Notes under the pieces: model-generated
What the model saw: only the letters and a program-made list of their open reading frames with translations
Databases searched by the model: none
Told to the model about the DNA's origin: nothing
Shown here: positions 1 to 8,908 of the stretch, in pieces
Numbering within the stretch: position 1 is the stretch's first letter
Layout of the letters: every line of letters starts with the position of its first letter
Assembly: GCA_964557575.1 (NCBI GenBank)
Contig: CAZLBC010000017.1
Coordinates: 1-64,000, forward strand
Length of the DNA stretch: 64,000 nt
Direction of reading: 5' to 3'
Source of the DNA: CAZLBC01 sp964557575
GTDB taxonomy: Bacteria; Planctomycetota; Phycisphaerae; SM23-33
Made by a program: the position numbers and the translations under genes

Positions 1-94
1 TAATGTATCGGCAGAATAACCCAATGCTCTACAGTATTTTAAGCGAGCACCCCTTTCGCACTGAAGCCGTCACCCGGAATCCAGGAGATCAGTC

Positions 95-3000
95 ATGGAT
101 ATCAAAAAAGCGATTGTATTCTTCGTGTCGCTATCTGCCGTCGCCGTTGTCGCCCGCGCCGATAAGACTCCCGGCGAGATACTCGAAGCCACCGGTGTCC
201 GCGGCGGGCTGGTCGTCAAGATCGGCTGCGGCGACGGCATACCGGCGGCGGCGCTCAGAAAAAACGACAGCTTTCTCGTGCTCGCCGTTGACGCCGACCC
301 CGCAAAGGTCGCCGCCGCCCGGAAATCAATCCGGCCGGCCGGTGCGTACGGACCGGTCACCGCCGAACGGTTCGACGGCGAACACCTGCCCTGCGAGGAC
401 GACATGGCCGCCCTCGTCGTCTCCGCGAATCCCGGCGGAGTGACCGCCGCGGAAATCATGCGGGTCCTGCGGCCCGGCGGGAAGGCGTATATCGCGAAAG
501 GCAAAGAGTGGCATCTCGAGACCAAGCCCCGGCCCGGCGAGATAGACGAGTGGACCCACTACCTGCACGACGCCTCCAACGACGGCACGGCCGCCGACGT
601 CCGCGTCGCCCCCCCCGCCCGCATGCGGTGGAAGTGCGGCCCGATGTGGTCGCGGAGCCACGAATATACATCGAGCCTGATCGCGATGGTAACGGCCGCC
701 GGCCGGATATTCTACATTTTCGACGAGGGCCTGACGGGGGTAACCCCGAAGTTCCTCCCGGAAAAATGGATGCTGACCGCCCGGGACGCCTTCAGCGGCG
801 TCCTGCTCTGGAAAAAGCGGCTCGAGAGCTTCCGGGGCGGCCGCTGGAACAACCGCTCGCTGCGGGGCGTGCCCCCCTGGGTCCGCCGCCTGCTGGTCGC
901 CGAGGGCGACCGGGTCTTCCTGACCCCGGGACTCGACGAGCCGGTGGCCGTTCTCGACGGGGCCACCGGCAACACCCTCGCCACATGCGCGGGCACGGGC
1001 GGGGCCCGGGAACTGCGGTGCTCTGACGGCGTGCTCCTGGTGCACATGGGCGGCAAGGGAATCCGGGCTTTCGACGTCGCGTCGGGCAAAAAAAGATGGC
1101 GGCACGACGGCCGACCCGCAGAGAAGACGCTCGCCGCGCAAGACGGAAGGGTGTATTACCTCCAGGGGGCCGCGGCAGTATGCCTCGACCTGAAAACGGG
1201 AAAGCAGGTCTGGAAGTCGGCCATCAGCAAACAGCAGGATACCGGGAAGAAGAAAAAGAAGGGTCGCGGCGGTGCCTCGCTGCTTATCGCCTGCGGGGAC
1301 GTCATCCTCGCGGCGACCGGGGGACAGATCGTCGCACTCAACGCGAGCGACGGCGAGAAAACATGGTCGACCCGCGCCCGTCTCGGCGGCCGCGGCGAGC
1401 TGTTCGTCACCGGCGGGAAGGCGTGGCGGTGGGAGGGGAACACCTTCGCGGCGCACGACCTCGCGACCGGAAAGGTCGCCGCAACGGTCGATCCCGCGGA
1501 GGTCTTCACGCCGGGCCACCACCTCCGCTGCTACCAGGGCAAGGCGACGACAAACTACATCATCACCCCGTACCGGGGAATCGAATTCGTGGGTATCACC
1601 GGCAAGCAGCACTTTCAGAACGACTGGGTCCGCGGCCCCTGCACCTACGGCATCATGCCCGCCAACGGCCTGCTCTACGCGCCCCCCCACCCCTGTTTCT
1701 GCTACCCCGGTGCCAAGCTCTACGGGTTCAATGCCCTCGCCCCCGCAGCGGCGGGAGACCGCTACCGGAGCACATCCGAACGGCTCGAAAAAGGCCCGGC
1801 CTACGCGGAGGCGGCAACACTGGCGGAAGCGACGACAGCCGCGGACGACTGGCCCATGTACCGCCACGATCATCGCCGGTCCGGGGCCACGGCGGCCGCG
1901 GTGCCGGCGGACATCGCGGCGGCATGGAACGTCGAACTGAAGGGCGAACTGACGCCCCCGGTCGCCGCCGGCGGGCGGGTCTACATCGCGCAGAAGGATA
2001 CGAACACCCTCTTCGCCCTCGACGCCGCAGACGGCGCGCCGGCATGGCACTTCATCGCCGGCGGGCGGCTCGATTCGCCGCCCACCGTCCTGGGGGGACT
2101 GGTGCTCTTCGGGGCCGCCGACGGGCACATCTACTGCCTGCGTGCCGCCGACGGCGCGCCGGCGTGGCGATTCAGGGCCGCCCCCTCCGACCGCCGCATC
2201 GTCGACGAGAACCGCCTCGCATCGCCCTGGCCCGCCCACGGCAGCGTCCTGCCCTACCAGGGAATGATCTACTGCACCGCGGGGCGGTCGACCTTTCTCG
2301 ACGGCGGGATCCGTGTCTTCGGCCTCGATCCGAAGACCGGCGCGGTCCGCCACGAGACCGTACTCGACACCCGGGAGCGGACCAGGGAAGACGCGAAGGA
2401 CAAGCCTTTCGTCCCCGCCTACCACATGGAGGGCAGCCTCTCGGACATCCTGGTCTGCGAAAACGACCACCTCTACCTCTGCCAGCATAAGCTCGACACG
2501 GCGCTGCGGCCGCAGCCCTGTCCCTACGTCATTCCGAAAGAGGGCGACGAAAAAGTGAAAACCATGGACCTCGCCGGCGAGCCGTACATCCTGGAGGACA
2601 TGAAGAAGGTACAGAAACTGGAGGTCCACCAGCGCAAGTGGCTGGAGAACGCGGCGAAGCAGACGGTGGCTGAACTGCGAAAACAGCACGGCGCGTTCAA
2701 TATCGGCCACCGCCGGATGGGCCGGCACGTCCTGGCGAACTTCGGCCTCCTCGACGACTCGTGGTTCAACCGCACGTTCTGGATGTACGCGGAGACCTGG
2801 CCGGGCTTCTACATCTCCCACGTCGCGGCCAAGACGGGCCAGATCCTCGTCGTGGGGCCGGAGAAGACCTACGCGGTGCAGGCCTATCCCTACCGCAACA
2901 TGCAGAGTCCCCTCTTCACCCCGGGCGAGAAGGGCTACCTCCTCCTGGCCGACGACAACGACAACGAGCCGGCCCTCCAGGACCAGACGCGGGAGACGAC

Positions 3001-3316
3001 CAAGGGGTGGGGCTTCACGCGAAAGGCCCCGCCGGTATGGCACCGCTGGGCGTCGGTGCTGATCCGGTCGATGGCCCTGGCCGGCGACCGGCTGTTCGTG
3101 GCCGGGCCGCCCGACGTCGTCGTCGACGGCGACCCGATGGCTTCCTACGAGGGGCGCGCGGGCGGCGTCCTGATGGCGGTCTCGGCCGCAGACGGGAAAC
3201 CTCTTTCCGAACTGAAACTCAAGAGCATGCCCGTCTTCGACGGCCTCATCGCCGCCGGTGGTTCGCTCTACCTGTCGACGACCGACGGCCGGGTCATCAA
3301 GTTCGGGAAGAAGTAG
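95..3316 (+). CDS. Exported pseudo-methyltransferase / PQQ-like double beta-propeller protein, copy 1
   Basis: The product has 1073 residues with a signal peptide (about 1-22) and an RBS CAGGAG before the ATG. Residues about 25-135 look like a class I SAM-methyltransferase Rossmann domain: a glycine motif IGCGDG near residue 45, an acidic strand end LAVDADP, and a late motif RVLRPGG. A conserved linker with DEWTHYLHDA follows. Propeller 1 covers about 190-570. A second propeller starts at DDWPMYRHDH near 585, with repeats such as LDAADGAPAWHF. Two paralogues lie in the window (27361 and 30807). All three share HH-x-RC, CxYGIMPANG and CxCY motifs between the propellers. A lysine-rich insert is near residue 388. 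Export makes SAM catalysis unlikely, so the role is unknown. The family is usually annotated only as PQQ-binding-like repeat protein. Confidence 0.9.
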   Translation: MDIKKAIVFFVSLSAVAVVARADKTPGEILEATGVRGGLVVKIGCGDGIPAAALRKNDSFLVLAVDADPAKVAAARKSIRPAGAYGPVTAERFDGEHLPCEDDMAALVVSANPGGVTAAEIMRVLRPGGKAYIAKGKEWHLETKPRPGEIDEWTHYLHDASNDGTAADVRVAPPARMRWKCGPMWSRSHEYTSSLIAMVTAAGRIFYIFDEGLTGVTPKFLPEKWMLTARDAFSGVLLWKKRLESFRGGRWNNRSLRGVPPWVRRLLVAEGDRVFLTPGLDEPVAVLDGATGNTLATCAGTGGARELRCSDGVLLVHMGGKGIRAFDVASGKKRWRHDGRPAEKTLAAQDGRVYYLQGAAAVCLDLKTGKQVWKSAISKQQDTGKKKKKGRGGASLLIACGDVILAATGGQIVALNASDGEKTWSTRARLGGRGELFVTGGKAWRWEGNTFAAHDLATGKVAATVDPAEVFTPGHHLRCYQGKATTNYIITPYRGIEFVGITGKQHFQNDWVRGPCTYGIMPANGLLYAPPHPCFCYPGAKLYGFNALAPAAAGDRYRSTSERLEKGPAYAEAATLAEATTAADDWPMYRHDHRRSGATAAAVPADIAAAWNVELKGELTPPVAAGGRVYIAQKDTNTLFALDAADGAPAWHFIAGGRLDSPPTVLGGLVLFGAADGHIYCLRAADGAPAWRFRAAPSDRRIVDENRLASPWPAHGSVLPYQGMIYCTAGRSTFLDGGIRVFGLDPKTGAVRHETVLDTRERTREDAKDKPFVPAYHMEGSLSDILVCENDHLYLCQHKLDTALRPQPCPYVIPKEGDEKVKTMDLAGEPYILEDMKKVQKLEVHQRKWLENAAKQTVAELRKQHGAFNIGHRRMGRHVLANFGLLDDSWFNRTFWMYAETWPGFYISHVAAKTGQILVVGPEKTYAVQAYPYRNMQSPLFTPGEKGYLLLADDNDNEPALQDQTRETTKGWGFTRKAPPVWHRWASVLIRSMALAGDRLFVAGPPDVVVDGDPMASYEGRAGGVLMAVSAADGKPLSELKLKSMPVFDGLIAAGGSLYLSTTDGRVIKFGKK

Positions 3317-3386
3317 CCGACTGCGGGGTCGGACCACAGCAAAACCTTTTTATGCAAAAGTTTATATAAATATTTGCCTCGTATAT

Positions 3387-3432
3387 GGCCCTTACAGCCG
3401 ATTTTGACCCCTGAAAATCGCTTGTAAGGGCC
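3387..3432. repeat. Long intergenic hairpin within a 425-bp gene-free stretch
   Basis: The arms GGCCCTTACA (3387-3396) and TGTAAGGGCC (3423-3432) are perfectly complementary. Inside them CGATTTT (3399-3405) pairs with AAAATCG (3414-3420), giving a nearly continuous 19-bp stem with an 8-base loop. The gap 3317-3741 also holds an AT-rich palindrome at 3354-3377 and an 8-bp inverted repeat, CGGTGCTC/GAGCACCG, at 3555-3573. There is no T-run typical of an intrinsic terminator. I see no gene here, only these palindromes and the promoter at 3647-3675. The element could be a terminator or an intergenic repeat. Confidence 0.6.
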
Positions 3433-3646
3433 GGATCTTTCCATACGCTGATCCGGCCGATAACAGCGCGCCGCCGGCGCCACTCTGCTTCCCAACGTCC
3501 GTACTTCTCAATACACACGTTAGCAAACCGGCCTTACCGGCCGGCTCCGGCACGGTGCTCGCGGAGCACCGGGTGACGGCTATGGGACTCGTGACAATAT
3601 AACAGGGACGCGACGGTAAATTCCATTCATGTCCCCGGAATTCCCC

Positions 3647-3675
3647 TTGCTTTTTTGCATACCGGTCAGTATGTT
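3647..3675 (+). promoter_or_regulatory. Promoter with TetR-type operator, site A
   Basis: The -35 TTGCTT (3647-3652) and -10 TATGTT (3670-3675) are 17 bp apart. The palindrome CATACCGGTCAGTATG (3658-3673) overlaps spacer and -10. The same 16-mer, at the same offset of 12 bp before the -10, occurs in front of the tetR gene at 47949 and the oxidoreductase gene at 48649. The leader to the ATG at 3742 is roughly 60 nt. Confidence 0.75.
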
Positions 3676-3741
3676 AAGAATAATCCAGTGCCTGTCGAAC
3701 CGGCGCTGCAGGCCACATTACTTTTTGATCGAGAGGGTACC

Positions 3742-4608
3742 ATGCACATCGGATTCCACACCGACGCGTTCAATTCCGCTCACTTCAGTTTCGAGGCCGC
3801 CCTGCAGTGGGCGTCGAAAAACGGGGTGAAATACATCGAGTGCGGCCTCATCGACGGCGACAGCTGGCTGCAGGGCCTCGGGTACCTGCCGCACTGCGCG
3901 CTGACTGACGACCCGGTCCTGCTGAAAAAGAAGATGGACGGCTACGGCGTGCGGTTCTCGCAGGTCGACGCCGCGTTTCCGCTCAGCGGCCCGGATGGCG
4001 TCACCCGCGGCGTGCAGTACGCCCGCAACTGTATCCGCTGGGCGAAGCTCACCGGCTGCGAATTCGTGGACACCACCGACGGCATGAACCCGCCCGAGGG
4101 CATGGATGACGAACGCGCCATGGACCTGATGAAATTCGCTTACGAGCAGATCATGGAAGTCGCCGACGCCTACGAGATCACCGTGAATATCGAACCGCAC
4201 GGGCATTTCACGACGAACCCCGATTACATGGAGCGGATGCTGAACTTCACCGGCTCGCCGCGCCTGAAGATGAACATGGACACCGGCAACACCTTTATCG
4301 CGGGCAGGGATCCCGTCGACTTCCTGAAGCAATTTGTCGGCGCGGTCTCCCACGTCCACCTCAAGGACGTCAGCGAATCGCTGGCCGCCGCGGCGCGGGG
4401 CGAAGACACCGGCATCGCCCTCAGCGAATGTGCGGTCGGCGACGGCGTCAACGCCGGCGCCATCAAAACGTGCCTGGAAATCCTCCGGGACGACGGCTAT
4501 GACGGCGCCGTCAGCGTCGAGTGCGAGGGCGCGGGCGGTCCCCTGCTCGAGCGATCCATCGAGTGGGTCCGCACAACGTTCAAGGAACTCGGGATTCCCG
4601 AATCCTGA
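3742..4608 (+). CDS. Sugar phosphate isomerase/epimerase-like TIM-barrel protein
   Basis: The 288-residue product has AP-endonuclease-2/xylose-isomerase-like TIM-barrel features: MHIGFHTDAFNS at the start, NIEPHGHFTTN, MNMDTGNT and VSHVHLKDV, with acidic and His residues at strand ends that bind a divalent metal in this family, and SVECEG near the end. I start at 3742 because GAGAGGG lies just upstream. An in-frame ATG at 3655 lies inside the operator and upstream of the predicted transcript start, so it is unlikely. There is no signal peptide, so it is cytoplasmic. Site A predicts control by the TetR protein encoded at 47949. The 3' end overlaps the convergent kinase gene by 29 nt. The exact substrate is unknown. 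Confidence 0.88.
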   Translation: MHIGFHTDAFNSAHFSFEAALQWASKNGVKYIECGLIDGDSWLQGLGYLPHCALTDDPVLLKKKMDGYGVRFSQVDAAFPLSGPDGVTRGVQYARNCIRWAKLTGCEFVDTTDGMNPPEGMDDERAMDLMKFAYEQIMEVADAYEITVNIEPHGHFTTNPDYMERMLNFTGSPRLKMNMDTGNTFIAGRDPVDFLKQFVGAVSHVHLKDVSESLAAAARGEDTGIALSECAVGDGVNAGAIKTCLEILRDDGYDGAVSVECEGAGGPLLERSIEWVRTTFKELGIPES

Positions 4609-6328
4609 GGGAGAACCGCGTCCCGCCGCCGGGCGCCGGGCGGCAGGAAAGCGTCCCCCCGTTCTTCTTCGCGATCCGGCGACAGAGGGCGAGCCCCAGC
4701 CCCGCCCCGCCGCGGGTCCCGGCCTCGTCGCGCCGGGCCTTGCAGAACGGGCGGAAGATCCGCTTGCGGTCGGCGGCGTCTATCCCGGGGCCGTGATCGC
4801 GAACCCCGAACTCGATTCCGCCGCCGGTCCGGAAAACGATGAAATGTATGCGTTTGTCGTCGGCGCCGGCGGCGTACTTGCACGCGTTGTCGACGAGGTT
4901 CAGGACGACCTGCTCGACGCCCGTAACGTGCACGTGCATGCGGGCGGACGACGCTTCGCTGTCGACCTCGACCGACAACACCATGCCCGCCCCGGCAACG
5001 CGTTCCTCTATGCGCGGCAGGAGCCGCTGAACGAAGTCGCCGACCGTCACGTCTTCCTTTTGTCCCGCGCCGTCTTTCGATTCCATCCGGCCGAACGCCA
5101 GGACGTTCTCGACCATGTCGCAGAGGCGGAGGGTCTCGCCGTGCAGCGTCGCGAGGTACGCGCGCCGCTTCTCGTCGTCGACCATGCCCGCGGCCATCAT
5201 CTCCGTGTACATCCGCATGGACGTCAGCGGCGTTCGCAGCTCGTGGGGGACGGCCGTCGCGAACGTCGAACGCCGCTCGCCGAGGGCGATGACGCTGCCC
5301 AGCAGCACGGCAACCGATACGCCGGCAACCAGCACGCCGGCCCACGCGATACCGAGCGGAAGAAAGACGGCGCCGGCGTCGAGGCCGACGGTCGGTTCGA
5401 CGCGGCCGGGCACCAGCCGGACCGGCAGTGCCGCCAGGCGTCCCGGGACCTCCGCCCCGTCGCCGTCCGCGGCGGGCCGCAGTGCGGCGTCGGGCAGGAG
5501 ATCGGCGATCATCTTCAGCAGCCACGACCGTATCGCCGGCCAGTCGAGCAGGCACCCGGCGACGTACTCGGTATTGTTCTGCACCACCCGCCGCGCGATA
5601 AAGAGTTTCCCCGCCGCCCAGAATGCCCGGGCGTCGCCTTCGCGCGTGGGATTGACCAGGTCCCGGTTGTAGCGACCCAGGCTCTGGAAACGGCTGACCT
5701 GGGCGTTCGCCGTCATCCGCGACTGCAGTTCATTGATGTTCATCCCCTGCTGGCCGCTATCGCGATTCCGCGCCGTGTTGCGGGCTACCAGGAGTTCACC
5801 GGACACCGATTCCGCCTCGGCCGGCACCGCCGGCAGCCGGGACACCAGGGCGTCGGCCTCGTTGATCCTCGCAATCTCGTCGATCAGCGCACCCCGGTCG
5901 TTCACCAGCGGTTTCGCCGGGCGGGACCGCGGTTCCGGACGCGGGGCCGGCTTCATGTCGTCGTAGGGAACCGTTATGTCCCCGCCGGGGCCGATGCGGA
6001 AGTGCAGCGTGACCAGGGGCACCTCCTCGTCCCGGAGGGGCGAGGGCAGGTACATGGTCTGCGGCCGCGGGGCCCCCTCCGGCTGCCAGGTCACCAGGTG
6101 CTCGGGCTGGTACTGCTCGAAGGGCCGGGTCGACTCCATCGACACCGGGGGAATGAGGGCGGCGTCCATCCGCCACAGGGCCAGCCGCACCAGTTCCTCC
6201 CGCTCGTCGGCCTGCAGGGATGCCCGGCGGCGCCGGTCCTGTTCCCAGGCCACGTAACTGACGTACGCCACGGCCGCCAGGACCACCCCGAAACTCAGCG
6301 CGAAGACTGTCCAGGCCCGGCGTTTCAC
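4580..6328 (-). CDS. Membrane sensor histidine kinase
   Basis: The 582-residue product has an N-terminal membrane segment (about 6-25), a periplasmic sensor region and a second membrane segment near residues 325-345 (AWAGVLVAGVSVAVLLGSVI). The cytoplasmic kinase carries the H-box PHELRTPL (near 362), N-box NLVDNACKYA, G1 DHGPGI, F-box FRPF and G2 GAGLGLALC. There is no clear HAMP domain. The start is GTG and overlaps the stop of the response-regulator gene by 4 nt (GTGA), so the two are translationally coupled. The sensor domain is not recognised. The last codons overlap the convergent TIM-barrel gene. Confidence 0.92.
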   Translation of the reverse strand: MKRRAWTVFALSFGVVLAAVAYVSYVAWEQDRRRRASLQADEREELVRLALWRMDAALIPPVSMESTRPFEQYQPEHLVTWQPEGAPRPQTMYLPSPLRDEEVPLVTLHFRIGPGGDITVPYDDMKPAPRPEPRSRPAKPLVNDRGALIDEIARINEADALVSRLPAVPAEAESVSGELLVARNTARNRDSGQQGMNINELQSRMTANAQVSRFQSLGRYNRDLVNPTREGDARAFWAAGKLFIARRVVQNNTEYVAGCLLDWPAIRSWLLKMIADLLPDAALRPAADGDGAEVPGRLAALPVRLVPGRVEPTVGLDAGAVFLPLGIAWAGVLVAGVSVAVLLGSVIALGERRSTFATAVPHELRTPLTSMRMYTEMMAAGMVDDEKRRAYLATLHGETLRLCDMVENVLAFGRMESKDGAGQKEDVTVGDFVQRLLPRIEERVAGAGMVLSVEVDSEASSARMHVHVTGVEQVVLNLVDNACKYAAGADDKRIHFIVFRTGGGIEFGVRDHGPGIDAADRKRIFRPFCKARRDEAGTRGGAGLGLALCRRIAKKNGGTLSCRPAPGGGTRFSLRIRESRVP

Positions 6329-7035
6329 GGCGGTGTCTCCCCGGCCGCGAACAGGTAGCCGGTGCCCCGAACGGTCCTGATCACACCCGTATCGGCCGAC
6401 GGCGCATTGAGCTTTTCCCGGAGGCGGGCGACGTGCATATCCACGGTCCGGGTCTCGATACCCTCGGGCCGCGTTCCCCAGACGTGCAGGAGGATCTCGT
6501 CCCGGGAAACCGGCCGCCCCGGATTGGCCGCCAGGTACCGCAGGAGCTGGGTCTCCCGGTCGCCGAGCGCGACGGTGCCGCCGTCGTCGAAACGGATTTC
6601 GCCGATCCTGAGGTCGGCCGCGCCGCCCGGGATCGGGAACACCGGGTTCTCCTCCTGCCGTCCGGGGCTTCGGCGGAGCACCGCCTCGATCCGTGCCAGC
6701 AGCTCGCGGACGCTGAACGGCTTGACGACGTAGTCGTCGGCGCCGAGCTTCAGTCCCTGCACCCGGTCCGCCTCGCGGCCCCGGGCGGTCAGGATGATCA
6801 CCGGGAGCACCGGCCGGGAGGGGCGGAGTTCGCGCAGCACGTCCAGGCCTTCCTTCACCGGCAGCATGAGATCGAGCAGGACCAGGTCGACCGGTTCGGC
6901 AAGGGCCGCTTCGAGCCCCGCCCCGCCGTCGGCGGCCTCGATAGTCCCGCAGCCGTCGGCCGCGAGGGCGTCGCGGATGCCGCGGCGGATCGGCTCGTCG
7001 TCTTCGATGACCAGGATGCGCGTCTTTTTTCTCAT
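6325..7035 (-). CDS. OmpR/PhoB-family response regulator
   Basis: The 236-residue product has a receiver domain with acidic pocket EDD (11-13), phospho-acceptor D55 in VLLDLMLPV, the conserved Thr in ILTARG and Lys in VVKPFSVREL. A C-terminal winged-helix DNA-binding domain ends with VIRTVRGTGYLF. It is the upstream gene of a two-gene operon with the histidine kinase. The target genes are not evident from the sequence. Confidence 0.95.
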   Translation of the reverse strand: MRKKTRILVIEDDEPIRRGIRDALAADGCGTIEAADGGAGLEAALAEPVDLVLLDLMLPVKEGLDVLRELRPSRPVLPVIILTARGREADRVQGLKLGADDYVVKPFSVRELLARIEAVLRRSPGRQEENPVFPIPGGAADLRIGEIRFDDGGTVALGDRETQLLRYLAANPGRPVSRDEILLHVWGTRPEGIETRTVDMHVARLREKLNAPSADTGVIRTVRGTGYLFAAGETPP

Positions 7036-7089
7036 GTCTGCCGTGACTCTCTGTATATTATTACGTCCGCACCGGGCCGATCACAAGGA

Positions 7090-8685
7090 TCAGCCCGACG
7101 GCACGTACCGCTCGTAGACGTAGGTCAGCTTCCGTGATGCACCCGGCTCGACCGCTATCGTCCAGGTAATCGTGCCTTCCCGTTTCTGGAGCTGCAGTTT
7201 TTCCGTGTTGACGGTGATCTCTCCTTCCCGGTCCGCCTCCGTCGGTTTTCCCGGGACGGTCGTCGTGACGACCACCGTGATCTTCTCCGTCTCGAAATTG
7301 CGGACCTGTATCATCCCCCTGAGCGTCACCAGGTCGAGGTGGACATCGCGCCGCGGCGAAAAGGCCTTCAGCTTGCGATCGATCTCGGTTTCCCCGACCT
7401 TCGTGGCGACGTTGACCGCCGTCGTCACCGGCAATTCCCCCGCGCCGCCGCGGGGCACGTATTTCAGGAGGTCCTCGCTCAGCGGCCGGCCGTCGGACAG
7501 CGCCAGGCAGGGCCCCGTGGTCCACGCCGTCGGCGTGGCGTTGTGCAGCACGAGCAGGTGCCGGATGTCGCCGGGCGGGTTCCACCGGTATATGTGGGAA
7601 TATTTGATCGTGCGCTTGAAGAGCGTGACGATCGCCTTCTCGCCGCGGCGGATCGTCATGTCCTTTTTCGTGTAGACCGTGTAGTCGGTCCCGCCCGGAC
7701 CGGCGAGGCTGGGAAGATTGCCCGTGGCCTCCTTCAGGTCGCCGCCCGCCACCGCGACGGGCTTGTCGACGACGGCCGGGTCCCGGTTCGTGTTCCGGAC
7801 GACGGCCATCCGGTTGGCGATCTGGCTCCTGATCTGTTGGGGCGCCGTCGCCGTACCGATCGTCCGGATCACCTGCCCGACGGCGATGGGGGCCATGTAC
7901 TGCGTGTGCACGAAGTGAGGGACGCCGACCACGAAATTGACGTCGCAGTGGATCAGGTCCTCCGCCTCGTTGATCAGGGTGCCGCGCAGGGTCAGCTCGG
8001 CGGTGTCGTCGTCGAGAATCTTCATCGTGTACTCCGGTATCCAGGTAATGCCCTTCCGCAGATACGCCATGCCCAGGTCGGCCATCCGGGGCGACTGCCG
8101 CTCGTTTTCGACATCGCGCAGGTGAATGCGCAGGGGCAGGTCGAGTATTTTCATCCGCGCGATCGCGGCGATCGGCACGGCCATGGTGCCCGTCTTCGCC
8201 TTGAGGATCGCGTACCGCGGACCCACCGACATGAGCGTGCCGGCCACCGACAGGTCGGAATCGTCCCGCCGGTATGTCAACTCGATGTTGAGATTGACGT
8301 TCGTATCGAGTCGGCGGCGGCGGGCCGCCTCGGTGTCGGGCGCGTCCACGCCGTCGAACGCCGTCACGCTGCCGGTGCCGGATCCGACGACGTCGACCAT
8401 GTTTTCGTCGTCGCAGGAAAAGATCGCCAGCGTGCCGAATGCCGCCGGCGGCACCTGCCCCGATACGCACCAGCCGTCATCGAGTCCCGTCGCGCCCCGG
8501 CGGATAAAGAACCCCATGCCGTTCTTGAACACCGACACGCTCCTGACCCGCGGTTTCCAGAGGTGGGGGTTTTCGTTGTTCGCCGCCGGCTTGTCCGCGG
8601 CTTCCTCCGCCCCGTAACACCCCGCCGCGATCCACGCCGCGGCCACTATCGCAATGCCGACCGTCTTGTATGCCGTTCGCATCAT
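7090..8685 (-). CDS. Exported DUF4139-type protein
   Basis: The 531-residue product has a signal sequence ending AAAWIAAGCYG. A Cys at a lipobox-like position makes a lipoprotein possible, though Ala at -3 is unusual. The RBS AAAGGAG lies 6 nt before the first of two ATGs. Around residue 200 the segment YLRKGITWIPEYTMKI, followed by AELTLRGTLINEAEDL and NFVVGVPHF, matches the start of DUF4139 domains (mucoidy-inhibitor-like proteins). The C-terminal half is beta-rich (TITWTIAVEPG, LTYVYERYV). It lacks the long coiled coil of classical members. The function is unknown. It is followed at a distance of 54 nt by the two-component operon on the same strand. Confidence 0.78.
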   Translation of the reverse strand: MMRTAYKTVGIAIVAAAWIAAGCYGAEEAADKPAANNENPHLWKPRVRSVSVFKNGMGFFIRRGATGLDDGWCVSGQVPPAAFGTLAIFSCDDENMVDVVGSGTGSVTAFDGVDAPDTEAARRRRLDTNVNLNIELTYRRDDSDLSVAGTLMSVGPRYAILKAKTGTMAVPIAAIARMKILDLPLRIHLRDVENERQSPRMADLGMAYLRKGITWIPEYTMKILDDDTAELTLRGTLINEAEDLIHCDVNFVVGVPHFVHTQYMAPIAVGQVIRTIGTATAPQQIRSQIANRMAVVRNTNRDPAVVDKPVAVAGGDLKEATGNLPSLAGPGGTDYTVYTKKDMTIRRGEKAIVTLFKRTIKYSHIYRWNPPGDIRHLLVLHNATPTAWTTGPCLALSDGRPLSEDLLKYVPRGGAGELPVTTAVNVATKVGETEIDRKLKAFSPRRDVHLDLVTLRGMIQVRNFETEKITVVVTTTVPGKPTEADREGEITVNTEKLQLQKREGTITWTIAVEPGASRKLTYVYERYVPSG

Positions 8686-8908
8686 CGTTCGCTCCTTTCG
8701 ACTCTTCTTTCCCGCGGGAGAGGAGGCCTTCTCCTCCCCTGTTCATTAGAGGCGAAAACGGCCGCGGGAGATGTAACATCCGTGTAACAAACGGGGAAAC
8801 GCATGAGACGCCGTCGGCCGTTGGTGCCCACGGAAGTCAAAACGATTGAAACGCCGGCGCCAGGCGATATGATATCGGTGCGGGGGGAGAGGAAACGGTG
8901 CGCGGCAC

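Noticed and set aside
326..3337. Long antisense open frame of about 1000 residues opposite propeller copy 1
   Set aside because: GC-rich third positions keep the complementary frame open. The residues are Arg/Gly/Pro/Val-rich with no family motif, and the plus-strand gene is clear.
4334..6358. 674-residue open frame antisense to the histidine kinase
   Set aside because: It lies opposite a kinase with all its sequence boxes, and the composition is that of a shadow frame.
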